Assembly (NCBI GenBank): GCA_000499405.2
Contig: HG738138.1
Coordinates: 558,001-622,000, forward strand
Length of the DNA stretch: 64,000 nucleotides
Source of the DNA: Onchocerca volvulus
Lineage: Eukaryota > Nematoda > Chromadorea > Rhabditida > Onchocercidae
Direction: 5' to 3'
Position 1 is the stretch's first letter. Every line of letters begins with the position of its first letter. The notes beneath the pieces are model-generated. The model was given only the letters and a program-made list of their open reading frames with translations, searched no databases and was not told where the DNA came from. The position numbers and the translations under genes were made by a program. Shown here in pieces: positions 41,241 to 54,739 of the stretch.

Positions 41241-42340
41241 TCTCTATAATTTCGCTTATTAGTAGCATAACAAGAATTATTTCTATATTTCCGCTCAATC
41301 AACTCTTCTTGTTTATGTATCTATTTGTGTCTGTTTATGTACAGTTGTTTTATGTGAAATTATAATTCTCAATTTTCAACCATTTCTAATAAGTTTTGAA
41401 TTAAGAAATAAACAAAGATAAAAAGAATTCGTTTCATCCATTTATACGATACCGCTATCTATCATACTGAAAATAATGCACTTAACATTTAAATAATTCA
41501 GGATCTCCCAGTTTCACCGGAAGTGAACAACAAGTTTACATGACTGAATTTGGATCACATTAAAAACCAGCTATGAGCACTTAAATATCTGATGCAATTT
41601 CATCGTTCGAATTTTTCTTGTTTTGCAATACTTTTCAATAGCATTTCTCAGCACACAATAAGTATAATAATTACTTGTCAATGATGATGATGACGATCAT
41701 GACGAATTAATGATGACACTTGTTTATTTCCGAAAATTACCGAGTATGGAAGGAAGTTTCAAAAATATTGGATGTGAAATGAAGCTTCAAACTTTTTGTT
41801 TTTTTTTTTTTTTTTGCATTGGCAAAATTTTGGTGTTGTTCGAACTTTCAAACAAAAAGTGCAGTAAAAAAATCTACTTTTTGAAATAATTGCATTAAAA
41901 AACTTCAAGCATATCATTCCGCCACTATATTTTCCAGATTTTGAAAGAAAAAAAAAATTTTTTTAATAGTCAAAAAAATGATAATTTTAATAATCAAGAA
42001 AAATAACATATAAAAGTATAAATTTTCATAAAGAAAAAGGGATTGAAAATGTGTCAGATACAAAAACAATAATGAATATAATTTCAAACATTTATTTCTT
42101 CCTTTTTCTTTTTTGTTGTTGTATTGTAGAAATGTCAGCAACGAGTACATTGTAGGGATTGATCCGGTGAAATAATTCCTAGATTTTAAAAATGAAATAT
42201 TGCTCAGTAATGATAATGATTCCAATCGATGGATGTTGAAGTGTGTAGTATGATCCAAATTGTATGAAAACATGCAAAATAAAAAGCATTTAAAATAAAA
42301 AAAAAAGAAAGCAATGGGTTTTTAGAGCAAATCTCGAGAG
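41241..42340. other. Intergenic, AT-rich
   Basis: T-run near 41801-41816. The 119-codon minus-strand frame at 41914-42273 is rich in Phe, Leu, Ile and Lys from homopolymers and is not considered a gene. Confidence 0.55.
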
Positions 42341-42684
42341 TTAAGAATCAGTTAAGAGAACCCAGTCATTCACCGAGTAGTGGGCAAGAGATTCTTGAAA
42401 CTCACTGAGGACGACATCTTTGAAAAAATTACCAAGAAACTGAGAAAATGCAAATTTTCGGAAAAAAAAAGTATATAGATAGATGTAGGAAATGGTAAGA
42501 TTCAAGTCTTCAACTTTTTCAGATGGTCGGATTGATTGGGACAGCTTTCTCCATTTTCTTTTGTGAATGCTACGGAATGGATCGTGGTGCAAAGTTTCTC
42601 CTTAAATGATTTATTCAGATTTTTCGGGCAAGGCTTCTCAGAATTTATACGATGCGCAACGTTTTCCTTAAATGATGCTAACAT
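42341..42684 (-). CDS. Candidate small gene or relic with a 66-nt in-frame repeat
   Basis: Minus-strand frame 42684-42502 (60 codons, starting MLASFKENVAHRINSEKPC) holds two copies of a short SFKE(N/K) unit. At DNA level 42587-42610 and 42653-42676 match at 21 of 24 positions, 66 nt (22 codons) apart. Left of it, another minus-strand stretch beginning FLGNFFKDVVLSEFQESL (about 42440-42341, preceded by TTTCTCAG and ending in a stop) looks like an exon. The two could not be joined in phase with clear splice sites. No family recognised; a pseudogene or non-coding chance frame is equally possible. Confidence 0.25.
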
Positions 42685-43362
42685 TCCTCGACATTACTAG
42701 CTTAGTGTCGCATTTTGCCTTGTCCTGTGATTCCTCAAATACTTAAAGTGCACTAATAATTACTACGACACAAAAATTAGTTTGCGAAGGTTGAGAAGTT
42801 CAAAAATCAGAAAATTCTGAAGATTTCAAATCTTGACATTCTTCTCATATTCGTTGTTGACATAACGTAATTTCAAGTCCATCTATTTTAAATTCCTTAT
42901 TTCAAATTTTCTTTTCACCGATAGTAGATGGTACTATTCCTCGGGATTCTTAATTTACTACCTTAATCGCCAGGATTATCCCCAATAAACTGCTTCGCTT
43001 AGTCCATCTATAGGTCAGGCTTCAGTGTCCTTAAAAGATACCGGGCTGGGCTTATTTGCTTGCGTCCTTGTTTTCAACTTGAGCTTCTCAACGCTGCACC
43101 CTGCATATTTGCTTCTTCCTGGCATTAGGCTTGTTGGATGGATTATTTCCATCAGACGATGATATGATGATCACTAGACAATACTTTATCAACAGCCTGA
43201 ATGAATCCCAATTCCATCCGTAATTATCACAGAACACATATAAGTCACACGTGGTACATAATAAATTTCATTAAAGGTATGAAAGAGCAAATAATTGGCC
43301 GGACTTTCTCGAGAAATTCATCGTCGCACACTCTGCGACACGTTCAGTAGTGGGCATGTATA
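42685..43362. other. Upstream region of methionine aminopeptidase
   Basis: No coding sequence recognised. An acceptor-like CGTTCAG at 43341-43347, 15 bases before the aminopeptidase ATG, could be the trans-splice (spliced leader) acceptor of that gene. Confidence 0.4.
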
Positions 43363-46152
43363 ATGGGCGGTGATCGGCCGGTGGATGGCAATCTGTGTAG
43401 CTCTCCGGAATGCGCAAATGCGGCAAAGTTACGCTGCCCTACGTGCATCGAACTCAAACTAAGGGATTCCTACTTCTGTTCTAAGGTTAGTACCATTCAC
43501 TGGTCAATCCGAATCTGTTAAAATTTGTCATATTCTTCAGAATAGTAATTTGTTTCGAACGGAAGGCAACATTGAAAGACGATCAAGTGGGTGGGTTTCC
43601 AAAATAGCTTATTGTACTTCCACTTCAATCGTACCGGTAAGGGGGTTACGCAGTGCTACTAGGAGAATTAAAATTGGTCCACATGTTGGACAGAATAAGG
43701 AGAGTGTGATAAGTAGGTTTGGAATAAAGCCACCTGAAAGATGCTAGACATCTTGGTTGTGATCGTTCGAGTAACCAAAAGTTTTATGTAAGAATGGTTT
43801 TTAAACGGCTGCAATTTGAGTTACTTTTGAAAATCCTCTACAACAATGGATATGGTAATGTTACAATTATGGACAGCATTGCACTGATTAACTTTATCCG
43901 GTCTACTAATAATCCTGCCATCCAGTTTGAGCCTTTAACTCACCTACTTTTTACATTTTTCTACTAACCAAATCTTCCGAAATTGATTATTTAAAACTAG
44001 ACCAAGCAAAAATATTTATAGAATTTTTATTACAATATTTATGAAATTTTTTTCAGGAATGTTTCAAAAATAGTTGGCCATTTCATAAATTGATCCATTT
44101 GGCATGTACGGGATCTCCAGAACACTATAATCCATGGCCTTATTATCACTTTTCCGGATTGCTGCGTCCAGCACCAATGGGGCAAAAACGCGAGGTTCCG
44201 GATACCATTATGAAACCTGATTATGCACTTCGTGCAGATGGCATCTCGGAGAGCGAACAAGTTGCAAGAAATATTAATGAGATTAAGGTTGGTTCAAGAA
44301 TTCTAAAGAATAAAATTGTTTTGTTTCTTCAGTCTTGTTTTGTAATCTCCGTATTGGGTTACATGTAGATTCAAAATAAGGAGGAATTCTAGATATGTTT
44401 TAAAGTTTTGACAAACAGTAAAAGTTCGGAGCTCAAAAATCGTAATATTTTATTAAAGATTAAGTTTATTGAGAAAGAAAGGAGAAAAGAGATAGAATAT
44501 TGAAGAGGTAGTGCCTGGTATAAGTTTCTTTTTTTTTAGAAATAAGTTTTTCTTATAAGAGTAAACATTTCAGTTGCTCGATGATGATGAAATAGAGAGC
44601 ATGAGAACAGTTTGTAAATTAGCTAGAGAAGTACTGGATGAAGCGGCTCGAGTTTGTGAACCCGGTGTTACTACAGATCATATCGATGCTGTGGTGCATG
44701 AAGCTTGTATCGAAAGAGACTGTTATCCCTCCCCTCTTGGGTAAGATTTATTTTTTCGCTGAATTACAACCTACTTAGTGTTATCAGATATCTTCTGTTC
44801 TTTCTTCTCAAGTCAGAATTAAGCTGTCTGGAATTGTGCCATTCCAAGTTATTCAGATATCACCAGTTTCCGAAAAGTGTTTGCACATCAGTCAATGAAG
44901 TAGTTTGTCATGGAATCCCAGATATGCGAAAACTTGAGAACGGCGATATTTGCAACGGTATTTTTTGATGTAATTGCTCCTTCGTTTTTCATTTAATTAA
45001 ACTCCAGACCATTTTAATACTTTTTCATGTTTGCAGCGCGGAGTGAGTAATATTAAATGCTAAATGAACGTAGTGATTTGCAGTCGATGTGACAATATAT
45101 CATCGTGGCTTTCATGGCGATCTAAATGAAACATTTCTGATTGGTGACAAGGTTAAGGAAGAAACGAGGAAGCTGGTGAAAGTTACATATGAATGCTTGC
45201 AACATGCTATTGATATCGGTGATTATAGTTATTTAATAGAGGTCTTTTGCATATTTAGAACTTGTAATAAAATTTAAATGCCAATTCCTCTCTTTTTTTT
45301 TTTTCAACGAATTTCCAACTTTTGATTTTATACGTAAGAAATTAAAGACTTACTTATTTAGTCCGTCCGGGTGTGCGCTTCCGTGAAATCGGCAATGTTA
45401 TTCAGAAACATGCAAATTCGCATGGCTTCTCGGTCGTTAAGACGTATTGTGGCCATGGAATTCACAGGTTTTTTTCTTTTTCTTCTGGCACATTCAACTG
45501 GAAAAAGTTCCAAAGTCTCTTTTTCTTCAAAAAACATTTTTCCGATCTGTCACTGTTTCAGGCTTTTCCACACTGTTCCGAACGTTCCACATTACGCAAG
45601 TATGCTTCAATTTTATTCATTTATCTCTATGTTTGGAATTTCTTTTTTGTTCTCTGATTTCCATTTGTCATTAAAGAAATGAATCTTTTTTCGAATCTTA
45701 AAAGAATAAAGGTAACAATGGCGAATGATTTTCAGATCTTACCTGAACGTCATTTGCTCTTGTTTCAAGTAGTTTCTGGTTATCTTTTCTAGAAAATAAG
45801 GCGACAGGAGTCATGAAAGCTGGCAATACATTTACTATCGAACCAATGATTAACGCTGGTGGACACAACAATGAACGTTGGCCGGACAATTGGACTGCTG
45901 TCACCGTGCGTTACATTTTTGTGGTTTTTCCAAATTTTGAGATAAACGGAATGAATTCTTGAAATTTCAGGACACTTTAAATCCTTATTTTTGTTGATAA
46001 ACATTTGGTCAGTTTAGAGTGATGGAAAGCCATCAGCGCAGTTCGAACAGACATTATTGGTAACTGAATCCGGATGCGATGTGTTGACAGCTCGAAGTAC
46101 GGGTCGACCTTGGTTCATGGACCAGTTGGAAAAGAATTATTCTCCAAATTAG
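43363..46152 (+). CDS. map-1: Methionine aminopeptidase type 1
   Basis: Cytosolic metallo-enzyme that removes the initiator methionine from nascent proteins. Nine in-phase exons: 43363-43485, 44057-44287, 44574-44740, 44857-44957, 45084-45218, 45362-45467, 45562-45599, 45793-45905, 46018-46152; 382 aa, normal for type 1. The N-terminal zinc-finger-like region has [17 protein letters not shown] and [16 protein letters not shown] (MYND/C6H2 type). The catalytic pita-bread fold keeps all expected metal ligands: Asp in NGDICNVDVT and [11 protein letters not shown], His in [18 protein letters not shown], Glu in TFTIEPMI and Glu in LLVTESG; the substrate His is in EVVCHGIPD. No insert like that of type 2 enzymes is seen. 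An upstream ATG at 43356 makes a five-codon frame overlapping the start. Confidence 0.95.
43486..44056. other. Aminopeptidase intron 1 with a 65-codon open frame
   Basis: Long first intron. It contains a plus-strand frame (43550-43747) with a basic, non-low-complexity translation including [18 protein letters not shown]. It has no clear splice partners and would not join the two flanking exons, so it is probably chance, or a relic of an insertion. Confidence 0.3.
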
Positions 46153-47511
46153 GTTATATAGCCCTCTCTCACTCCTTTTTACCATTTCATCATAATTATT
46201 GTTTCGGAATCTCCTATTCGATTCGATATATCGAGGAAATTTTCTTTTTAATACTCAGAAAGATTTCATGAAACTATGATTTCATCAATTCTCCGATTTA
46301 AAATGATTCAAGACACCGTATAGGTGTTTAACAAATTGTTTATGTCCTTGTTTATTTATTTTTCTTCCCTCAGTTATTTCATCATGCAGTGCTAATGTGT
46401 GAAAGTTTATTGCGGTTCTTAAATGTTTGAACCATCTAAGAATTTTATTTGATTATTTTAATGATGATTATTCTATGGATGTCTCATTTTTCTGCCTTGT
46501 TCGAATGTCATATTCGTGACCTCATTGCTAATAAATTCGTTGTTTGTGGGATTTTCTTATTGGCCTATAATTTGTATCATGACTTGTCTAAAACAAAGAT
46601 AGTGTCAGAAAGATAGGTTATAAGACCACATCTCGTTCGCCTTATTAGAATAATTTGGAGCTACCCCAGTCAAAGCATTATTTTCAAGTTCGTTCCCGCT
46701 TCACTTCATTCCATTTTTTCAGCGTTCATTTACTTATAGGAATCTATATAATGTATTAATAATGTCTACCTTGCTATGGTAATAATAGAGAATGTTTACA
46801 GTAAGGCGCATATACATATAACGGAACAATTTTATGAACATACAGAATGCACATGTAAAAAACTGTGAAATAATTGAAATATGATCTCCCTTTCTTTTTC
46901 TTCTTTTTCTATTTATTTCTTAATTTTCCTTTGGAAAGTTTTTTCTGAATTCAAAGAAAGGACAAGATATTTTAAAATTTTATAATTATATATGCAAAGG
47001 ATATACCAGATTTGTCCTTTACACGCCCAGCTGTTTAGTCAGGTCCTGTATTTTCCTTTGGAAAGTTCCAATCTTTCAGATGTCATCGCTTGGAATTAAA
47101 GAAATCAATTTGGGAGCATCTTTTATATCAGAATCATCTTTAAGAAATTCTGGAAACCAAAGCTGACTCGAACATCCAAGGATGAGTAAATATAAATGTT
47201 ACTCGTGCTCTGTTGCATTATTCATGAAATTCATAGAACATGCAGTACTTTAAGTGTTCTTTACTGGATTAAACGGATTATTAAAACGTTATACAATTCC
47301 TCGAATTGAAACAGAACCAATAAGTACAATGTATATTACAAATTACGGAATTACATATTGGACATAAATAGGATGCACGAATTCTATGCAGTAAAGATAT
47401 ATAAACATAAGAATATTAACATTAAAAATTAGTAATGACCAAGAATTGATAACGAAGGAACACGTCGACGTCATTGGCAAAACAAAAAATATGAAGTTTT
47501 AGCTTCAGCAG
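46153..47511. other. Convergent spacer between aminopeptidase and RhoGEF
   Basis: 3' flanks of two convergent genes. AATAAA at 46530-46535 is a possible polyadenylation signal for the aminopeptidase. No further gene recognised. Confidence 0.45.
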
Positions 47512-50500
47512 TTATGAAAATATAGTGCTACTATTTCCCAACCCGCTTTTTAGAGTCTTATACCATCTGAAACAGAATAAAAAATTAAAATTAAAGTATC
47601 TTTGAGATACTAATTCAATCAGATATATATATATATATATAATTTAAATTAATAATTAACCAAGTGCCAAATAAATAACCTTTCAGCACTTCCCGAATGT
47701 GCAACTCGAAAATGAAGTGAAATACTATTCCTGTCATTTACTTGATTAGCATGCCGTAGCTCAAATAAACGACCACCATCATCTAATTCTTGCACACAAA
47801 ATGTAAATCCTAGAAGAACGTAACGAGCCACAGGATGCACATCCTCAAATGGCAAAACTTTTAGTTCATATATTTTTATTTTATTTACTTTGTTACACTC
47901 CTTACTTGTTTGTTATCAGCATTCGTAATTTTTCGCAGAGTTCACAGGAAAATATAGTCAAGATAACTTCCTATAGGAAAAGGAACGAGGGATATTAACA
48001 TTTGCAAAATATTTGCATAAACTCACAAATTCTGCATTATAAAAGCAAAGTACTAAGACACCATCTGCATGCGATGTAAGCCGACCCCACTTTTCATTTT
48101 CACCACCTTTTTGATTTCTAAAAAAAAAAAAAAAAAAATGAGGATTCATTAGCATCACGTAAAATGCTCAAATTGCATTATAATAACAATGAATTGAAAC
48201 AGAAAAAGTTACCTGAGAAATACAGTGCCAGATACTACCCCTTCAGCATTTCGACTGGGAACACTAGTTTTAGTCAAAGATTCATTTTCCGGAGCTGTAA
48301 AAATCGTACTTCCTAATTCCCCTTTCCCTGAAATAAGACAACATGAATTTTCTTGAGCAAAACATAAAATAAAGAATTTTGAAATTATTCAGTTGAAACT
48401 GAAGAGATAAATTCTAAAAGTAGAAAGAAATCATGATCATGAACAAACATTTTTTGATGATTTTAACATAGCATTCTGGACAAACTTTGGACCGCATATA
48501 ATAACTGTTAGTTTTGACAGGAGCATAGCCAACGCAGGAACGACATATTAACTACAATTGAATTATTTAGCTCCAATTTTAAATAGGAAATCGATTCAGC
48601 CAAATTCAAAAATTTTCATGACAATTCAAAACTTTTTTGTGAGAGAATAATCTATAGGCTGATTTGATATTCGAAATGAAATATTTACTAGTTCGAATCA
48701 AAAATCGAGTTGAGTCCCGAAAATTTCCATTTTTTTATTTCAATCGACAATATTACTTAATATATCTTAAATCTTTTCTTATATTGCTATGCAAAGGCAC
48801 ATTAATGTATATATTCCAAATAAGTTAGTATTTTTTTTTTCGCTTTATGACTTTTACCAGTGTATTTTAAGCGGAATTCTCTTGAATCTATTGGAGTTAT
48901 CGAAATTGAAAACTATTTTTTCAATAGAAAATATAAACAAACTTACGTATCCACATTCACGGCAGTGATGACGACGATTCAGAACATTGAATTTGGTAGA
49001 ACAACCAGTCATCATACACGATGTTGCTTTTGGATCAGGTATCCATAATGGTGTATACTTGTGCTTCCCAGTGATCGGCATATTATTCAGGGAAACACTA
49101 TGATCCGATCCATCATTCGACATCTTCGCATCTGATGTGCTTTCACCCGTTGGTTCATTCTTGTGCATTATCCGAACATTGAAAACCTGAAAATGATGAA
49201 GTCAGGAAAATTGAAAGTAAGATATCAGCTATCTTTACATGAATTATTCATGAAAGACCTTGTTTCTAGCAATTTTAATGCGACGCAGCTCTTTTGCCTC
49301 CATCTTGGCTTCATTGATTCGTTTTACCCAATCGTCTCTTTCTCTTTTCGTTCTAAAAGCCCAAACAATTATTTTTTCATTTGTTGAGATGAAATTTTTC
49401 ACAAATTAAATAGCAAAAGCTTGCAGTAATTAGGTTGTCAGTACCATTCAGTTACACAGTGAGGTCATCTTTCTATCGAAGTGCAAGAAACAAACATACT
49501 TTGCAATAAAAACAGCACTTTTCTGTGTAGTATATAGTTGAAAATGAGTTTCGTATTCGCCATGTTCTTCTGCTTTCACACGAATCCGAGAAACAAGAAA
49601 TTTATAAAATTCGGAATGGAAATTGGCATCTGTTCCAAGTGAAGGGGTTCTTGAATATTTACAAATTAACAACACATCCGAGAACTGCAACATATTAAAG
49701 TTGTGTAAAAACATTTTAGATTACCATTATGTCTCCTTCACATCTGCTAGCTATCACGATGCTTTGATATCAGAACGATTTGGGCAACTGTGAACTACAT
49801 CGAAATTTTGTAGTGATTATTTCAAGTAACAATGAACAAATACCTCCCATAAATTATGAATATTATAACTGAGAATATAACTAGAAATTTTGATTTGCAG
49901 CGAAAGATGAAGGGTCTCAACACCTATACAGCTATTTTTCAGCCGGCTTCCAACATGAAAAGAGCATTTTGCCTATTCTTCAGAAAACAACATGCCTTTT
50001 CTAGCAACAACTCTTTGTTATCCAAAATATAATGCGCAAAAGTGTACTAGAATTTATGCAATCCACTAGACTGAAAGAAAAAAAAAAAAGAATATGGTGA
50101 AAATCACGTTATAAGAATCTCTAAGAGAACATACTAATATCAAGTAACGAGGTTGTAAATCTTTCCGCGACTGCTTCATCAATTCACCTTCAAATAAAAG
50201 ATGACGATTTGCTTCGAAAACATTGAATCTTCCCTGCAAATTTCAATTTTCATGCCAACTTCTCGAATATTTCGGTTAATTTAAAAATGAACGGCAAATT
50301 TTTTTCAGCAACAAAAAATACCTCAAGCCGTCGATACAAATCAATTAAACGTTTTTCCAATTCAGCTCGACTAATTTGTCGATCAACCAATTCTGATACT
50401 TTCGATAACTGCACCAGTGCTTCTGAATAAAAAAAAAAAGAATAATTTACTACCCAAAACTTTTTCGTCATGAAACTTTATTAAAAGTGATGGTACGAAT

Positions 50501-53500
50501 ACTAATTGTTATTTCAAAAAGAGATTAGTTTTTTGGATGCGATGCAAAGCAAATTTCTTACTAAAACCAACCTTTACATACTTCGAACTCATCAGATTCA
50601 GGCACTAAGTGCTTTTTGTACGCCTCCAGTAAAATCGTATAACGCACAACATTTTGATGAACGATATCAAGTTGCTGAATTATAGATATTTTACCCATTA
50701 CTTGCTCCTCGAACTGAAAACAGTAAATTGAGCAAAACGTATCAAATAACAATAGTTCATTACAAAATATTTCAATTTATCTACCTTCACTGTTGCATGA
50801 GCTAATTCTTCGTTATCTTGAAGCAACCTTATGAAATCATCAACATGTTTCTTCTTTTCTTTGAGGTAGGGAAGACAACATTTCAATAAACCAGCACCAT
50901 TTTTTAAGCATTCTGCCATATTTGGATCTCTTGAATCCCTGAAATTATGTGCGAATTTCCACCATCAAATAAATGAAGCTCTAAGACTTTATTTTCTAGG
51001 ATTTTTTAAAGCAATATCCAGAATGAGCATAATTTTATTTGAAGCTTTTTATTTAATTTAATGATTTTCCTTACATCATCGCTAAATGAATATTCTTATG
51101 ATGAAGAAATATCACAATTGTTATTTTGAAAAATACCAATTCTCGATTTTTGATGAAATTTTTTCCAGTAAAAACTTATGTGCTTCTTTCACCATCAGCA
51201 ATTGCTGAGCTATCTGACTGATCAAATGAGGATGTCCATTCGGCAGCGGTTTCAGAAAATCAATTCCTACCTCCTTCCCATATTCCGTCAAAAATTCAGG
51301 ATATTTCTGAAAAATAAGATCCATAGATTCAAACGAGAAAAAAAGACGCTTATTAGAATTTCTCTTCATTCACAAATTAAATACTTACCACAGCAAGAAG
51401 TTCCAATTGTTCAACAAATTTTTTCTCAACTGTATAAATCTCGACTGCTGCATAGTGAAGCTTCTTCAACCTCTTGTCCTGTAATTTTCTAAATTCTTAC
51501 ATTGCAATGATAGTTTTGAATGATTTTTCTTTGTACAAAATCTCCAGTGGAGAATCCATTTCCATCCCTATAGATAAAGTCAAAGGAATAATGAAAATAC
51601 CCGCTTCTTTGTAATAAAAGTAATGACTAAAATGTACAATTGCTACAAACAGTTTCCACATTTTCTGATTCATCTCTTATCTGTTCTGGATCCATACCAT
51701 AATCTTTTCTTTTATTTCCATCCTATTGTTTCAAACTTAAAAAAAAAACCTCGTCTCGAGAACCGGTATTGTAGACGATGTCCATGGCTGAACAATCAAA
51801 CGAACTTCTTGTCGGGCTTACTATGCTAGTACGACAAAGTGTACTAATTGTGCTGTGAGCATCACTACTAGGTCTCGATGATGTGGCTTCGGAATCACAA
51901 GAAAGCAACGATTCACAATTTGATTCGAGATTCTGGAATGCATTTTTTGGAAAAAAAATTACCAAGCAATCTGACATGGCATGCATTTACAATTGTATTC
52001 CATGTCAAATTCGCTGATGATAAAAAAAAAGAAAAAAAAAAAAAAAGGAACTAAAAAAACCGACCTGTCTGCCCGTCATCATCTTCCTCATCTTGGAATT
52101 GGCATCAGTATTTGAATCATGCACTACTACATCTTTCGATGTCCTGAACAAACCTGATAGAACGTTTAGAGAGAATATTAACAAAGAACAGATGACGCTA
52201 CAGAATGCGATAAAATAAGTTTTTCTGCCACTGTCTGGTATTTTCGATCCTTTCATTTTCTTTTTTTCTGCACTAAGTAAAAAGGCTGTGCGAAAATTTA
52301 AACAATCGTCACAGATAAAAAATTATTTTAACCAACAGCTACATGATACCTCGCACTAGTTCCCTTGAAAACATTGTTTTTCAACTCTTCCATTGTGACT
52401 GCATGAAATAATTGTCCAAAAGTGGATTTCTTTCGAGGTCTTGTTCTGAAATAAAATTCTGAATCTTCTAATAATTTCAAATTTTTGATACTAAAGCCTT
52501 GTTAACAAATAGAAAACAAAAAAAAAAAAAAAAAAAGGACGCTATGATTTTGCCATTCAGTATCCGAAAATGAAGCTTGCACTCATGTACTTCACTCTTG
52601 AATAAAGCCTTGAAACCAGAGTTTTAGTTCACAAATCGATGGTAAATCATTAGCCAAGTTGAATGTTGGAAATAAACTTGTTGAAGTATAATCAGATCAT
52701 GCAAAATTAAATTTAATTGTTAACTAAATAAATCAAATAATATAAATTTAATCACTAAAAAAAAAAAAAAACCAAATACTGCAACTGCTATAACATATTC
52801 AACTTGACTTTCAAGAATCAAGAAGTACATTATGAATTAGGTTAGAAATTAGGTTAGATTGGAATCAGAATAGAAATTAGATTAGATTGGAATTAGAAAT
52901 TGGAATTATCGTCAAAATCAAAATTAGATATTAACATAAGTTTTTTTAAAAGAAAACTTAAAAAAATCTTACAAAATCTCATCTGATTTGAAATTTTCCT
53001 CCGGAACCAACGTTTTTTCGTTACTGTCTCCAGTCGCTTCTTCAGAACAATCAAAACTTTGTTCCGAACATAGCGATTCTGTTTCACTAGATAATGGACT
53101 TCTAAGCTGGAGATCCATCCAAGAACCATCCGAAATTACGGACGACCTCATGGAGCTGCAACAATTTAATACTATAAAAATTGTAGATCTAGGATAAACG
53201 GAACAAAGCATGCTGTCTACTAAATCAAAATAGATAAAAGCGTCAACAACTGAAATAACACCTTTGTTGATCAAGCGACGAATCTCTTGGACCAGGGAAA
53301 ACAGTCGGTGATACCATTTGTCCAGATTCGACCAGACCATCATAGAATGCAACTGCACTTCGTACTTTCGTAAGATGCCTTTGAATATCGGAATCCGAAA
53401 TAATATTTGAACTTGTTGGAGTTGCACGACCGTCATTAGGTGACCTAATGGAAAATTAGCAAGGAAACTTTTAACATTAGATGAATTCGTCATTTGGAAA

Positions 53501-54739
53501 GTGAAAAATTATGAGTAAACTCAAAATAAGGAGTTGAAAGGACCAAGTTAGTATGTAAGGTGATCTTGATAACTACAAATCAAGGAATAACTAAAAATTA
53601 AGGAAGAAGTGCAAATGAAATAGTCAACGGCTAAGATTCAGGAAATATTTAGGAAAAAAAAAATCACGAAGATGGATACTTTTAACTGTGGACATCTATT
53701 TTGTCGACTTATTCTAACATTTAAATATACAAAGATCAACCAAAAAAATACCTCGCAGTATTCTTGGGAGAAAAACCATCCTCACTGATGCCTCTACTTA
53801 AAACATCGACCGGACTCACTGGAGAAATTATGGATGTTGGCTGAAATATAAAGCTAAATTAGAGAACAAAGTCAAATTGAAAAAAAGAAAAATAAAGTTA
53901 AAACAATTTATACGTCCTGACACAATTATAATTCTTTTTTTTTTTTTGCATTTATAACGATGAATAAAGCATAAGACAAAAAGACACTAAAAAACGAAAG
54001 GCTCATTTAAATCATTCCATTTAGACTCATTTGAATTATTTCGGAATCTCTACTTCGGCTACAACTAAGTATGTTACCATATTAAAAATATAGAACTACA
54101 ATTCAATTTCTGTTTTCTTGATTATTAATTTCAATCCCAAATATGACATCGGCTGCCAACTTCATTCATCTTTTAATTCGGTCATTCAAATGTCTTACGC
54201 TTTTGCATGGCTTCCGCGCCACAACCGGCTTTTGTTTCAGTTTTGGTGCATTTTGCTCGTTGTTGATTTTACCACCTTCGAAAAGTACTTTCCTCTGCTC
54301 TACTAAAAAAAAATTGAAGTTAAACTTTATTTTCAATAGCAAATTAGCAGCAGTGAACTGAAAGTGGGTCATTTTAGATTTATTGTAAGTGAATTATTCA
54401 GCGATAGTTTTTAAAAATAGAAAAAAAAATTTTAAATAAATCCGTAAAATTTGAAATGTTACTCCAAAATGTGATAACTATTAATGGTTCATTGGCCAAT
54501 TAATATCGATTACATCTGGTGGTTGCTTGGATTCGTCGGTTTACATTTATACAGTGATTCAATATGACTTATAATCCTAGTAACAGTAATATGAAGTAAG
54601 AGAAAGATAACTTACTAAAATTATTACACGACGAAAGTTCTTTGATAGTAGTAGAATCAGATGCTTGATCATGTTCAAGCTGAGCACGTATTTGCTTAAC
54701 ACTTACATTCAAATGTGGGATCTGGCTTAATTCGTGCAT
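47512..54739 (-). CDS. exc-5: FGD/EXC-5-like RhoGEF with DH, PH, FYVE and second PH domains
   Basis: Guanine-nucleotide exchange factor, expected to activate Cdc42. Twenty-two in-phase exons: 54739-54616, 54302-54199, 53840-53752, 53444-53262, 53155-52973, 52445-52350, 52143-52065, 51932-51750, 51478-51389, 51306-51137, 50938-50785, 50713-50572, 50422-50322, 50233-50135, 49684-49500, 49352-49259, 49186-48947, 48551-48449, 48327-48213, 48117-48027, 47843-47680, 47566-47512; 947 aa. Order: Ser-rich disordered N-half, DH domain (from [20 protein letters not shown] through YRRLE), first PH ([37 protein letters not shown]), FYVE zinc finger ([20 protein letters not shown]), then a second PH-like fold. 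That order is diagnostic of the FGD family. The acceptor TTTCATTTCAG at 54774 and a four-codon upstream frame at 54758-54744 precede the start. The symbol assumes orthology to the worm excretory-canal gene. Confidence 0.92.
52845..52905. repeat. 28-bp tandem repeat inside a RhoGEF intron
   Basis: Units starting at 52845 and 52873 share GAAATTAG(G/A)TTAGATTGGAAT, and a shorter third partial unit starts near 52896. Intronic, AT-rich, no coding role. Confidence 0.75.

Noticed and set aside
41914..42273. 119-codon minus-strand frame
   Set aside because: Composition dominated by Phe, Leu, Ile and Lys from homopolymers; no domain, no splice partners.
52005..52256. Apparent membrane segment in the RhoGEF N-half (minus-strand frame with a hydrophobic stretch after ATG)
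   Set aside because: The phase of the preceding exon (ending at 52350) only fits the acceptor at 52144, which removes the hydrophobic part; that part is intron.
52969..53493. 174-codon minus-strand open frame, the longest in the window
   Set aside because: Only its 52973-53155 part is in the RhoGEF frame. The upstream exon (53444-53262) is read in another frame with matching splice phases.
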